Positions 8,425 to 16,472 of a DNA stretch of 38,880 nucleotides are shown in pieces; position 1 is the stretch's first letter; each line of letters opens with the position of its first letter. The DNA is from Flavobacteriales bacterium UBA3477 (lineage in GTDB: Bacteria; Bacteroidota; Bacteroidia; Flavobacteriales; Schleiferiaceae), in assembly GCA_002378005.1 (NCBI GenBank), contig DFQY01000040.1:1-38880 (forward strand). The letters are read 5' to 3'. The notes under the pieces are model-generated. The model saw only the letters and a program-made list of their open reading frames with translations. It made no database searches and was not told the DNA's origin. A program made the translations under genes and the position numbers.

Positions 8425-9225
8425 ATGAAAACAGCTTGGATTACAGGAAGTAGTAGCGGAATAGGAAAGGCTATGGCGATGGAATTTAATCGCCATGGTT
8501 ACTTTACCATTTTGAGTGCTCGACGTGCTGAAGTCCTTGATGATGTTCAAAATCAACTGCCCCATCCGGAAAAAAGTGCTGTAGTGGTCTTGGATTTGGC
8601 CCAATACCAGCAGGCTGAGCAATGGATGCAGCAGGCGCTGAGCCATACCGGTCAGATTGATATTCTGATCAACAACGGCGGCATGGGACATTTGGGCCGT
8701 GTCGTGGAGATGACGATCGATGTCGAGGAAAAGGTAATGCAGACCAATTTCTGGGGTACAGTAGCCTTGACCAAAGCCGTGGTGCCTTGGATGTTAGAGC
8801 AGGGCTCGGGACAGATTTGGTCCGTGGCCAGTATCCTCTCTTATTTCGGTAGCCCAAAACTTGCCGCCTATGCAGCAAGTAAATTCGCCGTAGTCGGTTA
8901 TATGGAAAGCCTACAGTATGAGTTGCGAAAAACACCGGTGCATGCTGGGATTTTGAGTCCTGGCTTCATCAACACTAATGTGACCCTTAGTAGTTTAGGA
9001 CCTGATGCAAAGCCTATTGGTAAAAACAGCGTAGCACAAGAGAAGGGTATGCTGCCAGAGGAATTGGCCCGAAAATTCTACCGCATCACTCAAAAGAACC
9101 ATCCTCCCCTGCACGTTGTTATAGGTCGATATGAAAAATGGGCAGTGCCCTTTAAAAGGTACTTGCCGAAATTTTTTTTCAAGGTCTACGGAAAACTGAC
9201 AGATATCACTAGAGGAAGAAAGTAG
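8425..9225 (+). CDS. Short-chain dehydrogenase/reductase
   Basis: A 266-residue classical SDR that should carry out NAD(P)(H)-dependent oxidation or reduction of an alcohol/carbonyl substrate. It has the cofactor motif TGSSSGIG (7-14), NNGG (83-86) in place of NNAG, and the catalytic set Ser136, Tyr149 and Lys153 in YAASK. An arginine pair after the second strand (SARRAEV) suggests a preference for NADP(H). The C-terminal 70 residues end in a hydrophobic and basic stretch (KRYLPKFFFKVYGKL), typical of membrane-associated long-chain or lipid-type SDRs, which is only suggestive. It lies 21 bases after the helicase and may be co-transcribed with it. The substrate is unknown. Confidence 0.88.
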   Translation: MKTAWITGSSSGIGKAMAMEFNRHGYFTILSARRAEVLDDVQNQLPHPEKSAVVVLDLAQYQQAEQWMQQALSHTGQIDILINNGGMGHLGRVVEMTIDVEEKVMQTNFWGTVALTKAVVPWMLEQGSGQIWSVASILSYFGSPKLAAYAASKFAVVGYMESLQYELRKTPVHAGILSPGFINTNVTLSSLGPDAKPIGKNSVAQEKGMLPEELARKFYRITQKNHPPLHVVIGRYEKWAVPFKRYLPKFFFKVYGKLTDITRGRK

Positions 9226-9232
9226 CATCTAC

Positions 9233-9240
9233 TATATTTG
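9233..9240 (+). promoter_or_regulatory. Candidate promoter -7 box for the 2OG oxygenase
   Basis: TATATTTG matches TAnnTTTG exactly, 18 bases before the ATG at 9259. No TTG is seen at the expected -33 distance. Its last three bases form a TTG that could be misread as an upstream start codon. Confidence 0.55.
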
Positions 9241-9258
9241 GACAACAAGATTAATATC

Positions 9259-10071
9259 ATGGTCGAAGGAATCATCAACCCCAAATACCTAGATCCTGCT
9301 TTTGCAGAAGAATTAAAGAACGCTTATGATACGGCATCGCCATGCAAGCACATTGTTCTGGAAGACTTTTTCCAGGAGGACATTGCATTGGACTTGTTCA
9401 ACAACTTCCCTTCAATTGACCAATTGAATGTTAAGCGCAAGAGCTTGAATGAAGACAAGAGCGAAGATTACCACTTCGAACGTTGGCACCCATCGTTCTC
9501 GAAAGTTCGTTCGGCCGTAGGATCGAAGGAATGGAGCGAGCAGTTGGGCCGAATCACAGGTATTGATGGACTGCATACCACAACGGATGCGTTGGGTTCT
9601 GGAGTACATCAGGGTCGTAACGGTTCGTATGTAGACGTTCACATCGATGTCAATATGAATCCCAAATTGGGTTTGTGGCGCCGATTGAACCTTTTGGTTT
9701 ATCTAAACAAAAATTGGCAACCGGAATACGGTGGTGATTTGGAGTTGTGGAATAAAGAGATGACGGAATTGGTCACAAAAGTTCCACCAACATTTAATAC
9801 AGCGGTCATCTTCTACACGGACGATAATAGCCCGCACGGCTATGGTAAAATCGACATTCCAGAAGGAGAATCACGCAAGAGTTTCTATACCTACTTCTAC
9901 ACAAAACCTGAGGACGGTGTGACCTACAGAGATTCTAAGTTTATCTCACGCCCAGACGACAGGGCCGTTCGCAAAATGGCTACTGGAATCAAAGAGACGC
10001 TGAAGATCAACGGCAAGAAGCTGCTAAAGACGTTAGGGATAAAAGACCTCGACTTCCAAGACAAGAACTAA
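9259..10071 (+). CDS. 2OG-Fe(II) oxygenase family protein (prolyl-hydroxylase-like)
   Basis: A 270-residue cytoplasmic protein of the 2-oxoglutarate/Fe(II) dioxygenase superfamily. The iron facial triad is visible as His128-x-Asp130 (in VDVHIDV) and distal His193 (in NSPHGYG). Arg206 (in ESRKSFY) is placed to bind 2-oxoglutarate. The segment WRRLNLLVYLNKNW followed by YGGDLELW is characteristic of the prolyl 4-hydroxylase-like branch. These enzymes hydroxylate proteins or small molecules using O2 and 2-oxoglutarate; the substrate is unknown. I prefer the ATG at 9259 because a TTG 21 bases earlier is part of a promoter-like box. The gene ends at a UUCG-loop terminator and converges on trkH. 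Confidence 0.85.
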   Translation: MVEGIINPKYLDPAFAEELKNAYDTASPCKHIVLEDFFQEDIALDLFNNFPSIDQLNVKRKSLNEDKSEDYHFERWHPSFSKVRSAVGSKEWSEQLGRITGIDGLHTTTDALGSGVHQGRNGSYVDVHIDVNMNPKLGLWRRLNLLVYLNKNWQPEYGGDLELWNKEMTELVTKVPPTFNTAVIFYTDDNSPHGYGKIDIPEGESRKSFYTYFYTKPEDGVTYRDSKFISRPDDRAVRKMATGIKETLKINGKKLLKTLGIKDLDFQDKN

Positions 10072-10072
10072 G

Positions 10073-10098
10073 AAAACCGCCTTCGGGCGGTTTTTTTT
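10073..10098. terminator. Terminator between the oxygenase gene and trkH
   Basis: An AAAACCGCC/GGCGGTTTT stem is capped by a TTCG tetraloop and followed by a run of eight T residues. It begins directly after the oxygenase stop; the A tract on its other flank could serve the converging gene, whose stop codon overlaps its edge. Confidence 0.9.
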
Positions 10099-11902
10099 AT
10101 CCTACGTGCATTGAACCCTTCGGGTACTTGAAGGAATTTGATTCCAATTTCCGGTCGCTCAACGCGAATGCCAAAGTCAGCGTACCCACACGACCTATTA
10201 ACATGGAGATCATCAATACCACTTTACCACCGAGTGACATACTAGGTGTAACCCCAGTACTCAAACCCACGGTACAGAACGCACTGACTTCTTCAAAGGC
10301 TAAATCCAACAAGGCTTTCTCAGGCTCGAAGAGAGTCAACAGAAAGATACCTAAAAGAATACTCACCGCGGAGAACAGGAATATTGCAAAGGCCTTATTC
10401 ATCAACTCCCAAGGAATTTGAGTTTTGTAAACATTTACGTTTTTCTTACCCTGAATGGTCGCCGCAGCACTCATGAAGACCAACGCGAAGGTGCTTGTTT
10501 TAATACCTCCAGCGGTTGATCCTGAGCCCCCGCCGATAAACATAAGGAAGATGAAGAAAAGTAATGTTGGTGTGGCCATTGCACCGAAGTTCACAGTATT
10601 GAAGCCAGCCGTACGCGCGGTAATACTTTGAAAAATACTATGACTGAACTGTGGACCAATTGGCCCCTGGTGCCCTTCCAACATAAATACCATCACAGCA
10701 CCGAAAGTGATAAGCACCCCCGCCACAACCAAACCCAGTTTGGTACCCACGCGTAAATTCCGCCATGACTTTGCCATCGACTGTTTACGCCAAGGTTGTT
10801 TGAGTAAGTCCGAAATGGTCCCAAAACCAATACCACCCAACACAATCAAGATTGCAATGATAGCATGTACCCCAAACTCGTGGCTGACACCCTCACTAGC
10901 CAAACTATTGCTGAATAAGGAGAAGCCCGCGTTGTTGAAGGCAGAAATGCTATGGAACAGGCTGTAGAAAAGATTTTCTCCGAGGCCGTCGTACTTACCT
11001 CTCCAAAGAACGGCCAACAATCCAGCCCCTATCAATTCAATGAAAATGGTCAGCCTAAAAATAGCAGCTAGTAACGAACGGCTTCGTTTAAGGTCCTCCC
11101 CAAGATTTTCGCTCATAAAGTTGGCTTGACGCATGCCAAAGCCTCCTCGAAGAATCGCGAAAATGGCCGCGAATGAGATGATATTTAAACCCCCAAGCTG
11201 CATTAATATCATGACAACAATTTGGCCTTTTCCACTAAGAATTTGACTAATATCGATGAGGCTCAAGCCTGTTACACAGCTGGCTGAAATACTTGTAAAC
11301 AATGCCGTCAAGAAATCTAACCCACTATGGCCTTTAATGGTCATTTCAGGGAGCATTAAAAGCCCTGTTCCCATAAGAATAAGCAGCACAAAGCTGAGGA
11401 TCAACAGGGTCGGCGGGCTGAGTTTACTCTTTGGTAACAACTCGCCCACCTTACCAAACTCCAAGCCTACAATCACTAGGAAATAGAGCTGTAAGAAGAG
11501 CATAAAACTCTCTTGGAGACCAGGGATTTTTAAGAATTGGCCCAATGCATTTAAGATCTCAAACTTGAAAATATTGATGACCAAGATGTCCACAATGATG
11601 AATAACATGAGGATCCCCTCCCACTTTCGGTCCTTCAAAAATTCTCGAGGATGGAAGTTGTAAAAGAGCTCTAGGAAAAATTTGAGTAGATAATAGGCTA
11701 TGGAGCCTCGGACGATATATCCCACCAGCTGGTTACGCCATGGATCCAACTCGTAGCCATGATAAAATACCAAGACCATCAACGTGAACGTGGCTACAAA
11801 GAGGCTTCCTGTAGCTAGGGAGGACATCACAAAATCTCGGCTATCGTAAATACGGATGTTGATGAACTCACGCGCGGCGTTGATGCGTTGTTTCAAATTC
11901 AC
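10097..11902 (-). CDS. TrkH/KtrB-family potassium transporter membrane subunit
   Basis: A 601-residue polytopic inner-membrane protein of the Trk/Ktr/HKT superfamily, which takes up K+ through a pore of four repeated M1-P-M2 units. Glycine-bearing pore-loop signatures are visible: SISASCVTGLSLIDIS, SISAFNNAGFSLFSNS, SITARTAGFNTVNF and SAFCTVGLSTGVT, one per repeat. A GGGSGSTAGGIKTSTFALV segment, typical of the family, follows the third loop. About 100-150 extra N-terminal residues with further helices precede the first repeat, as in many Bacteroidota TrkH proteins. The start is GTG at 11900-11902. The cytoplasmic regulatory subunit TrkA/KtrA is not adjacent. It is last in a leftward group after an aminotransferase and a DUF6165-like gene, 45 bases downstream of the latter. 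Confidence 0.92.
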   Translation of the reverse strand: MNLKQRINAAREFINIRIYDSRDFVMSSLATGSLFVATFTLMVLVFYHGYELDPWRNQLVGYIVRGSIAYYLLKFFLELFYNFHPREFLKDRKWEGILMLFIIVDILVINIFKFEILNALGQFLKIPGLQESFMLFLQLYFLVIVGLEFGKVGELLPKSKLSPPTLLILSFVLLILMGTGLLMLPEMTIKGHSGLDFLTALFTSISASCVTGLSLIDISQILSGKGQIVVMILMQLGGLNIISFAAIFAILRGGFGMRQANFMSENLGEDLKRSRSLLAAIFRLTIFIELIGAGLLAVLWRGKYDGLGENLFYSLFHSISAFNNAGFSLFSNSLASEGVSHEFGVHAIIAILIVLGGIGFGTISDLLKQPWRKQSMAKSWRNLRVGTKLGLVVAGVLITFGAVMVFMLEGHQGPIGPQFSHSIFQSITARTAGFNTVNFGAMATPTLLFFIFLMFIGGGSGSTAGGIKTSTFALVFMSAAATIQGKKNVNVYKTQIPWELMNKAFAIFLFSAVSILLGIFLLTLFEPEKALLDLAFEEVSAFCTVGLSTGVTPSMSLGGKVVLMISMLIGRVGTLTLAFALSDRKLESNSFKYPKGSMHVG

Positions 11903-11947
11903 AATGTGACTTTTGCGTTTATCGAATTTACCCCGATTCTCTGAGAA

Positions 11948-12346
11948 TCAAGCATTCTGATCGTATTTCTCATACGACTTTTCCTCAATCAGGTTAGACC
12001 CTGTCAAGAGGTTAATCTCTTTCTTCACGTCGGCTCTTCGGTCATTGAGCTGGTAGACGCGGCGGGCTGCGGCCACAAATGAAGGACCAAAATCTTGTGA
12101 TTTCTCTAGGCCACGCAAGACATCCTCTACCTCCCAGAGTGAGGTGTTCACCTCCAACAACTCCTCTTGTAATGTGCTTAGAGTGCCTGAAGTTTTTTGG
12201 GAACGAATGGCATCCACGGCAGGCTGAAGACTTTCCAGCTCTCGGTGTACATTTTTAAGCGCAGTGGGATCCGTGATTCTCTCAATCTTGATTTGGAGGA
12301 TCGAATACTTGTCCAACACTTCGCCGTTGGATACCTCAATTTTCAT
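11948..12346 (-). CDS. Small DUF6165-like protein
   Basis: A 132-residue soluble, mostly helical protein. The opening MKIEVSNGEVLDKYSILQIK and the following KIERI are what I associate with DUF6165, a family of unknown function; I hold that family name with moderate confidence. A central region rich in Leu and Glu (about 35-80) suggests coiled-coil helices. There is no signal peptide or membrane segment. It starts two bases after the aminotransferase stop, so the two are surely co-transcribed, and trkH follows. A perfect 7-1-7 inverted repeat (GATTCTC-T-GAGAATC, 11935-11949) overlaps its stop codon, but without a T tract. No function is proposed. Confidence 0.6.
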   Translation of the reverse strand: MKIEVSNGEVLDKYSILQIKIERITDPTALKNVHRELESLQPAVDAIRSQKTSGTLSTLQEELLEVNTSLWEVEDVLRGLEKSQDFGPSFVAAARRVYQLNDRRADVKKEINLLTGSNLIEEKSYEKYDQNA

Positions 12347-12348
12347 TG

Positions 12349-13548
12349 TTAATCTATTAGTTTGGCAACGGCCGCTTTCACTCGTCGAACCGCTTCTTCT
12401 AACTCCGATTCTGCCGCAGCATAAGAGAATCGAACATAACCCGGCAACCCAAAGGCATCACCAGGCACGGTACTCACCAACCCCTCTTCCAATAAATACA
12501 TGCTTAAATCCAGAGAAGTTTCGATGACCTTGCCATTAAATTTCTTTCCTAAGATACTCGAAACGCGAGGGAACACATAGAAAGCCCCTGGAGGAGTATC
12601 TAATTCGAATCCTGGGATATCATTCATCCAATCCACCATCTTCGCACGACGTGCGGCAAAGGTATTTACCATGTATTGTACCGTTGACGGATTCGCTTCT
12701 ACAGCAGCGATACAGGCGCGCTGGGCCACAGAATTTGTCCCAGAAGTAAAGTTGCTTTGGAACTTTGTACAAGCCTTAGCAATCCACTCCGGCGCACCGA
12801 TATAACCAATACGCCATCCCGTCATCGCAAAGCCTTTTGACAATCCGTTGACCGTGATGGTTTGGTCATAAACCTCTGGAAAGCTTGCTATACTTACGTG
12901 CTCCACTTCACCATAGTTCAACAACTCATAAATCTCGTCCGAGATGATATAAAGGTTAGGGTGTTTAGCGACCACTGCAGCAATCGCCGCGAGATCTTCT
13001 TTGCTGTAAATGGCACCACAAGGGTTGTTCGGAGAAGAGAAAATCAACACTTTCGATTTCGGTGTGATTGCCTCTTCCAATTGTGCTGCAGTAATCTTGA
13101 AGCCACTTTCCATGGTCGTTGGAAGGATTTTTACCTCACCGCCACAGTATTTTGCTTGGTCCATATAACTCACCCAATACGGTGCAGGAATGATCACCTC
13201 ATCTCCTGGATCGACTAGGGCTAAAAAGACATTCAACAAGCTTTGCTTGGCACCTGTACTCACTACGATCTGGCTTGGATCGTAATCCAAACCGTTGTCA
13301 CGCTTGAACTTCTTTGCGATGCTCGCTTGAAGATCAGAAAATCCAGGAACCGGCATGTAATGTGTGTAGTTCTGCTCCATGGCTTCCACCGCAGCAGCCT
13401 TGATAAAATCTGGAGTATCGAAGTCCGGCTCGCCTAGAGATAAACTGATGACTTGTTTGCCTGTAGCACTGAGTTCTCGTGCTTTTTTGGCCATTTCAAT
13501 AGTCATGGGAAGCCCCATCTCTTGTGCGCGTTGTGAAAGTGCTTGCAT
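12349..13548 (-). CDS. Class I/II pyridoxal-phosphate aminotransferase (aspartate-type)
   Basis: A 399-residue fold-type I aminotransferase of the bacterial aspartate aminotransferase Ib group, which exchanges amino groups between aspartate (or a related amino acid) and 2-oxoglutarate. The Schiff-base lysine is Lys238 in NGLSKGFAMTGWRIGY. The SSPNNPCG motif (about 171-178) and ISDEIYE (about 202-208) supply the Asn, Asp and Tyr that hold the cofactor, and WRIGY contains the conserved Arg. An in-frame ATG lies 21 codons upstream, but those residues do not resemble the family and the region carries a promoter box, so I use the ATG at 13546-13548. It heads a leftward group with the DUF6165-like gene and trkH. 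The exact amino-acid preference is not readable. Confidence 0.93.
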   Translation of the reverse strand: MQALSQRAQEMGLPMTIEMAKKARELSATGKQVISLSLGEPDFDTPDFIKAAAVEAMEQNYTHYMPVPGFSDLQASIAKKFKRDNGLDYDPSQIVVSTGAKQSLLNVFLALVDPGDEVIIPAPYWVSYMDQAKYCGGEVKILPTTMESGFKITAAQLEEAITPKSKVLIFSSPNNPCGAIYSKEDLAAIAAVVAKHPNLYIISDEIYELLNYGEVEHVSIASFPEVYDQTITVNGLSKGFAMTGWRIGYIGAPEWIAKACTKFQSNFTSGTNSVAQRACIAAVEANPSTVQYMVNTFAARRAKMVDWMNDIPGFELDTPPGAFYVFPRVSSILGKKFNGKVIETSLDLSMYLLEEGLVSTVPGDAFGLPGYVRFSYAAAESELEEAVRRVKAAVAKLID

Positions 13549-13580
13549 TATAGAAGTCGTGTAGATGTGTAATAAGGCGA

Positions 13581-13608
13581 CAAATTTAACGATATTTGTA
13601 AGCCTCAA
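13581..13608 (-). promoter_or_regulatory. Candidate promoter of the aminotransferase group
   Basis: Leftward, TTG at 13608-13606 is followed after 17 bases by TAAATTTG at 13588-13581, matching the Bacteroidota -33/-7 pattern with slightly short spacing. This lies 33 bases before the chosen ATG and supports it over the upstream in-frame ATG. Confidence 0.65.
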
Positions 13609-13617
13609 CATAGAATT

Positions 13618-14139
13618 ATGGAAGCATTTATTGAAATCCTCAAGTATACTTTTCCCGCGGCTTTAATGTTGCTACTCACCTACTTACTCCTATCGAACTT
13701 TGTAGATAATGAGGAGAAGCGTCGCCAATTTTATTTGCGCAAGGATCTCAATAAAAAAGCCTTCCCCTTGAGATTTCAGGCCTTTGAGCGCCTGACTGTG
13801 TTCTTGGAGCGCATCACCCCGAACCAATTGGTCACTCGTGTAAAACCAGGCAACATGCCCCTTGGCGTGTACCGTAAAACCTTGGTAGATGCTATTCGTC
13901 AGGAGTACGAATACAACATTTCTCAGCAGGTGTATGTGAGTGATAAAATTTGGAATAATATCGTCAGCGCCAAAAGCCAAGTCGTCAGTATGATCAACAA
14001 AGTCACCGCCGAAATGGATGAAAATGCTACTGCTGCAGACCTCAGCCGCAAGTTGATTGAACTTGAAATGACGGGAGACATCTTCCCAACCAAGGCGGCC
14101 ATACTCCTACTCAAGCACGAGGCGGCACGGAATTTCTAG
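13618..14139 (+). CDS. Conserved-looking one-helix membrane protein, function unknown
   Basis: I do not recognise this 173-residue protein. It has a single membrane helix near the N-terminus (about residues 10-27), then a basic linker with RKDLNKKAFPLRFQAFERL, followed by a helical cytoplasmic domain. The region around residues 35-75 (PLRFQAFERLTVFLERITP) looks like a conserved amphipathic segment. The rest is mixed-charge and helical. It is transcribed divergently from the aminotransferase, with the two start regions about 70 bases apart. Its TAG stop shares the four bases CTAG with the stop of the converging meaB gene. Good codon texture and length make it a real gene; I propose no function. 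Confidence 0.75.
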   Translation: MEAFIEILKYTFPAALMLLLTYLLLSNFVDNEEKRRQFYLRKDLNKKAFPLRFQAFERLTVFLERITPNQLVTRVKPGNMPLGVYRKTLVDAIRQEYEYNISQQVYVSDKIWNNIVSAKSQVVSMINKVTAEMDENATAADLSRKLIELEMTGDIFPTKAAILLLKHEAARNF

Positions 14140-15212
14140 TCGTCGAGTCGACGTCTTAGCTCTTCGATAAATTGTTTGGATGCCTGCAATGGGCCCAATT
14201 CGCTTTGGCCCACTTGTGCTCGTAATTTATCGTACGTTACCTGTAACCCCTCGTGCTGGTACAGTACACTTCGCAAGGAATGCTGCACTTCTACTTCAAA
14301 CCAGTATTCTGATTGTCGACGACGCTTCTCTTCGAACCATCCTTGCCCTCTAGAATGGCGAATGCATTGATCGATGGCCGAATCTAGCTCTTCAAATCCT
14401 TGACTTTCCAACGCTGAAATCAAGGTAATTGTAGGGGTCCAATTAAACTCGTCCCTTGTACTCAACTGCAACGCACGCTGCAATTCTACGCGAGTTCGCT
14501 TGGCTACAGCGGCATTCTCCCCCTCACTCTTATTGACAGCAATCAAATCTGCCATCTCCATAATCCCTTTCTTGATACCTTGCAGCTCATCCCCTGTCCC
14601 CGGCATCGCCAAAAACAGGAATGCATCGACCATTTTGGACACCGCAGTTTCACTTTGCCCTACACCAACGGTCTCCACGAAAACATGGGTATAACCTGCG
14701 GCCTCACACAATACGATAGCAGCCTTTGTCGCGCGTGCCACACCGCCCAAAGCTCCTGACGAGGCAGTAGGTCGAATAAACGCACGCTCATGCCGCCCCA
14801 GCTCTACCATTCTAGTCTTATCCCCCAAAATGGCACCGTGAGACCTGGACGAAGACGGATCAATGGCCAACACGGCCAACCGTACCTTTTCATTCGACTC
14901 TAAATAGTGTACCCCATACGATTCTAGGAACGTACTCTTACCAACCCCCGGAACCCCGGAAATACCCAATCGCACGCTATTCCCGGCATGTGGCAATAAC
15001 AATTCAAGCAACGCTCCTGCCTTCTCCACATCCTCAGTTGCTTCACTTTCTACCAAGGTGATGCCCGCAGCAAGCGCCGCACGATCTCCGTTTAGAATAG
15101 CACGCTCCAATTCCTCCACACTCCAAGCAGGTCTTCTTCCCGCCTGAAATTTTGGATTTACGGAAGGCCCATCTGTGGCCGATTTCTGAGTATGTAGTGT
15201 CTTTTTAGCCAT
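14136..15212 (-). CDS. meaB: MeaB/ArgK-family GTPase, methylmalonyl-CoA mutase chaperone
   Basis: A 358-residue P-loop GTPase of the SIMIBI/G3E group. MeaB protects and reloads the B12-dependent methylmalonyl-CoA mutase, which converts methylmalonyl-CoA to succinyl-CoA. Visible motifs: Walker A GVPGVGKST (86-94), LAIDPSSSRSHGAILGDKTRM (switch I/Walker-type region), ETVGVGQSE (switch II), and NKSEG as the guanine-specificity motif (normally NKxD). The substitution of Asp by Glu here is a minor oddity. The ATG overlaps the stop of the upstream dehydrogenase-like gene by one base (TAATG), so the two are translationally coupled. The mutase genes are not in the window, so the link to B12 metabolism rests on family knowledge. 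Confidence 0.93.
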   Translation of the reverse strand: MAKKTLHTQKSATDGPSVNPKFQAGRRPAWSVEELERAILNGDRAALAAGITLVESEATEDVEKAGALLELLLPHAGNSVRLGISGVPGVGKSTFLESYGVHYLESNEKVRLAVLAIDPSSSRSHGAILGDKTRMVELGRHERAFIRPTASSGALGGVARATKAAIVLCEAAGYTHVFVETVGVGQSETAVSKMVDAFLFLAMPGTGDELQGIKKGIMEMADLIAVNKSEGENAAVAKRTRVELQRALQLSTRDEFNWTPTITLISALESQGFEELDSAIDQCIRHSRGQGWFEEKRRRQSEYWFEVEVQHSLRSVLYQHEGLQVTYDKLRAQVGQSELGPLQASKQFIEELRRRLDD

Positions 15213-16405
15213 TAGGCTTGGTCTATATATGCTTGAAGGTAAGCGTATTTATCAGTCAATGCACCCTCCGTACATTCCGTAGCGCGTTCGAGCACACCTT
15301 CTTCATCGCCATTAAAAAGCGCTGGAATGACATGGATCATCAAATCACTACCGAAACTTAGCGAAGCATCTCGCGGCAATTCACATGGCAGGTTATCCAC
15401 CGCCATCACCCCAATAGCATCAGGATTATCGTGAGCTACCTCTTTCTCCTCGGAGGCCAGGTATCCATAAAACGGATCGGCAATGGTAGAGGCTCGAAGT
15501 GTCGAAGCCACCGGTCCATCAATATCACAGCTAATATCCGCTACATAGGAAATGGCGAAGTCGACACGTTTCGCATCTTCTCGAGTAAAAATAAAAGGCG
15601 CCCGGCTATCATAATAATGACCTGCGATGTATAGCTTGGCAAATGGAGCATACCGCATGAAATTACTTTCATAGCCACTTGGATCAGTAAAAAGTTCCTT
15701 GCGATCAAAAGGTCGTCCATCGCTTGTTTTATAGTATTCTTCTACGTCCAATTGGCTCCAAAAACAACCTTCGTAACCTGCAACCTCATCAGGAGAAATC
15801 TGCGGAATTCCAGAAGCCTTTAAAGTCTCAACGGCACCCGAGGCCACACGGCCTTTTCCCGTCAGCAGAATGCGCACATCCGAAGGCCAATCTATGCCTT
15901 GAAGCTGCGCAAACATTTCTTCCATGTCCTTGCACTCGTGGGCCGGCTTCAATTTATACTGACCATATTTCTCACCCCATCCGCGTAAGCCATTGTATGC
16001 CCCTACTAATCCGGCGAATCGACCAAAGGCAACCACACGGACACCATTTTTAGTGAGTAACTCGTAATCAATCAAACGAATATTTCGTTCCACACAGGCC
16101 TTCAATAATTTGGCGTTGTAGGGCTGCTTTTTATACGTGTGCGAAAAGAAAAAATATGTCTTGTTTGGGATGAGCTGATCAATGGGCACTTCCTTCACTC
16201 CAAAGAGTACATCACAGTCGCGCAGATCCTCTTGCAGCGGAATACCTGCCGAAACATATTCCTCATCTGCAATTGCACGGATGGTCGATGGTTGCACCAC
16301 CACCGTACACGAAAATATTTGTTGTAATGCCGAGGCGTGCTGCGGGGTCAATGCTACACGCTTGTCTATAGGAACTTTGCCCTCTCTAAGAATGCCGATT
16401 TTCAT
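15212..16405 (-). CDS. Alanine dehydrogenase/PNT-superfamily oxidoreductase, saccharopine-dehydrogenase-like
   Basis: A 397-residue NAD(P)-dependent oxidoreductase. The N-terminus MKIGILREGKVPIDKRVALTP is the hallmark of the AlaDH/PNT N-terminal domain shared with lysine-forming saccharopine dehydrogenase (Lys1). FGRFAGLVGAYNGLRGWG follows, and then a Rossmann-type stretch VRILLTGKGRVASGAVETL (about 185-205). YVADISCDIDGPVASTLRAST near the C-terminal third resembles Lys1-type proteins rather than true alanine dehydrogenase. Reaction and substrate are therefore uncertain: saccharopine or a related amino/keto acid is the best guess. I use the ATG at 16403-16405; an upstream GTG (16432) would add nine non-homologous residues. 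A near-consensus box TACCTTTA lies immediately upstream (16418-16411). meaB follows with a one-base overlap. Confidence 0.82.
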   Translation of the reverse strand: MKIGILREGKVPIDKRVALTPQHASALQQIFSCTVVVQPSTIRAIADEEYVSAGIPLQEDLRDCDVLFGVKEVPIDQLIPNKTYFFFSHTYKKQPYNAKLLKACVERNIRLIDYELLTKNGVRVVAFGRFAGLVGAYNGLRGWGEKYGQYKLKPAHECKDMEEMFAQLQGIDWPSDVRILLTGKGRVASGAVETLKASGIPQISPDEVAGYEGCFWSQLDVEEYYKTSDGRPFDRKELFTDPSGYESNFMRYAPFAKLYIAGHYYDSRAPFIFTREDAKRVDFAISYVADISCDIDGPVASTLRASTIADPFYGYLASEEKEVAHDNPDAIGVMAVDNLPCELPRDASLSFGSDLMIHVIPALFNGDEEGVLERATECTEGALTDKYAYLQAYIDQA

Positions 16406-16453
16406 GCTACTAAAGGTAGTGTAACTACACACAATTTTGGCATAGAATTGGTG

Positions 16454-16461
16454 TATCTTTG
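16454..16461 (+). promoter_or_regulatory. ssrA promoter -7 box
   Basis: TATCTTTG matches TAnnTTTG exactly and ends 11 bases before the mature tmRNA 5' end. A TTTTG at 16435-16439 lies 14 bases upstream, closer than the optimum, so the -33 box is uncertain. Confidence 0.65.
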
Positions 16462-16472
16462 CCCTCTACATC

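Noticed and set aside
11935..11949. Inverted repeat GATTCTC-T-GAGAATC at the end of the DUF6165-like gene as a terminator
   Set aside because: No T tract and a one-base loop on a continuous gene group; at most a weak hairpin.
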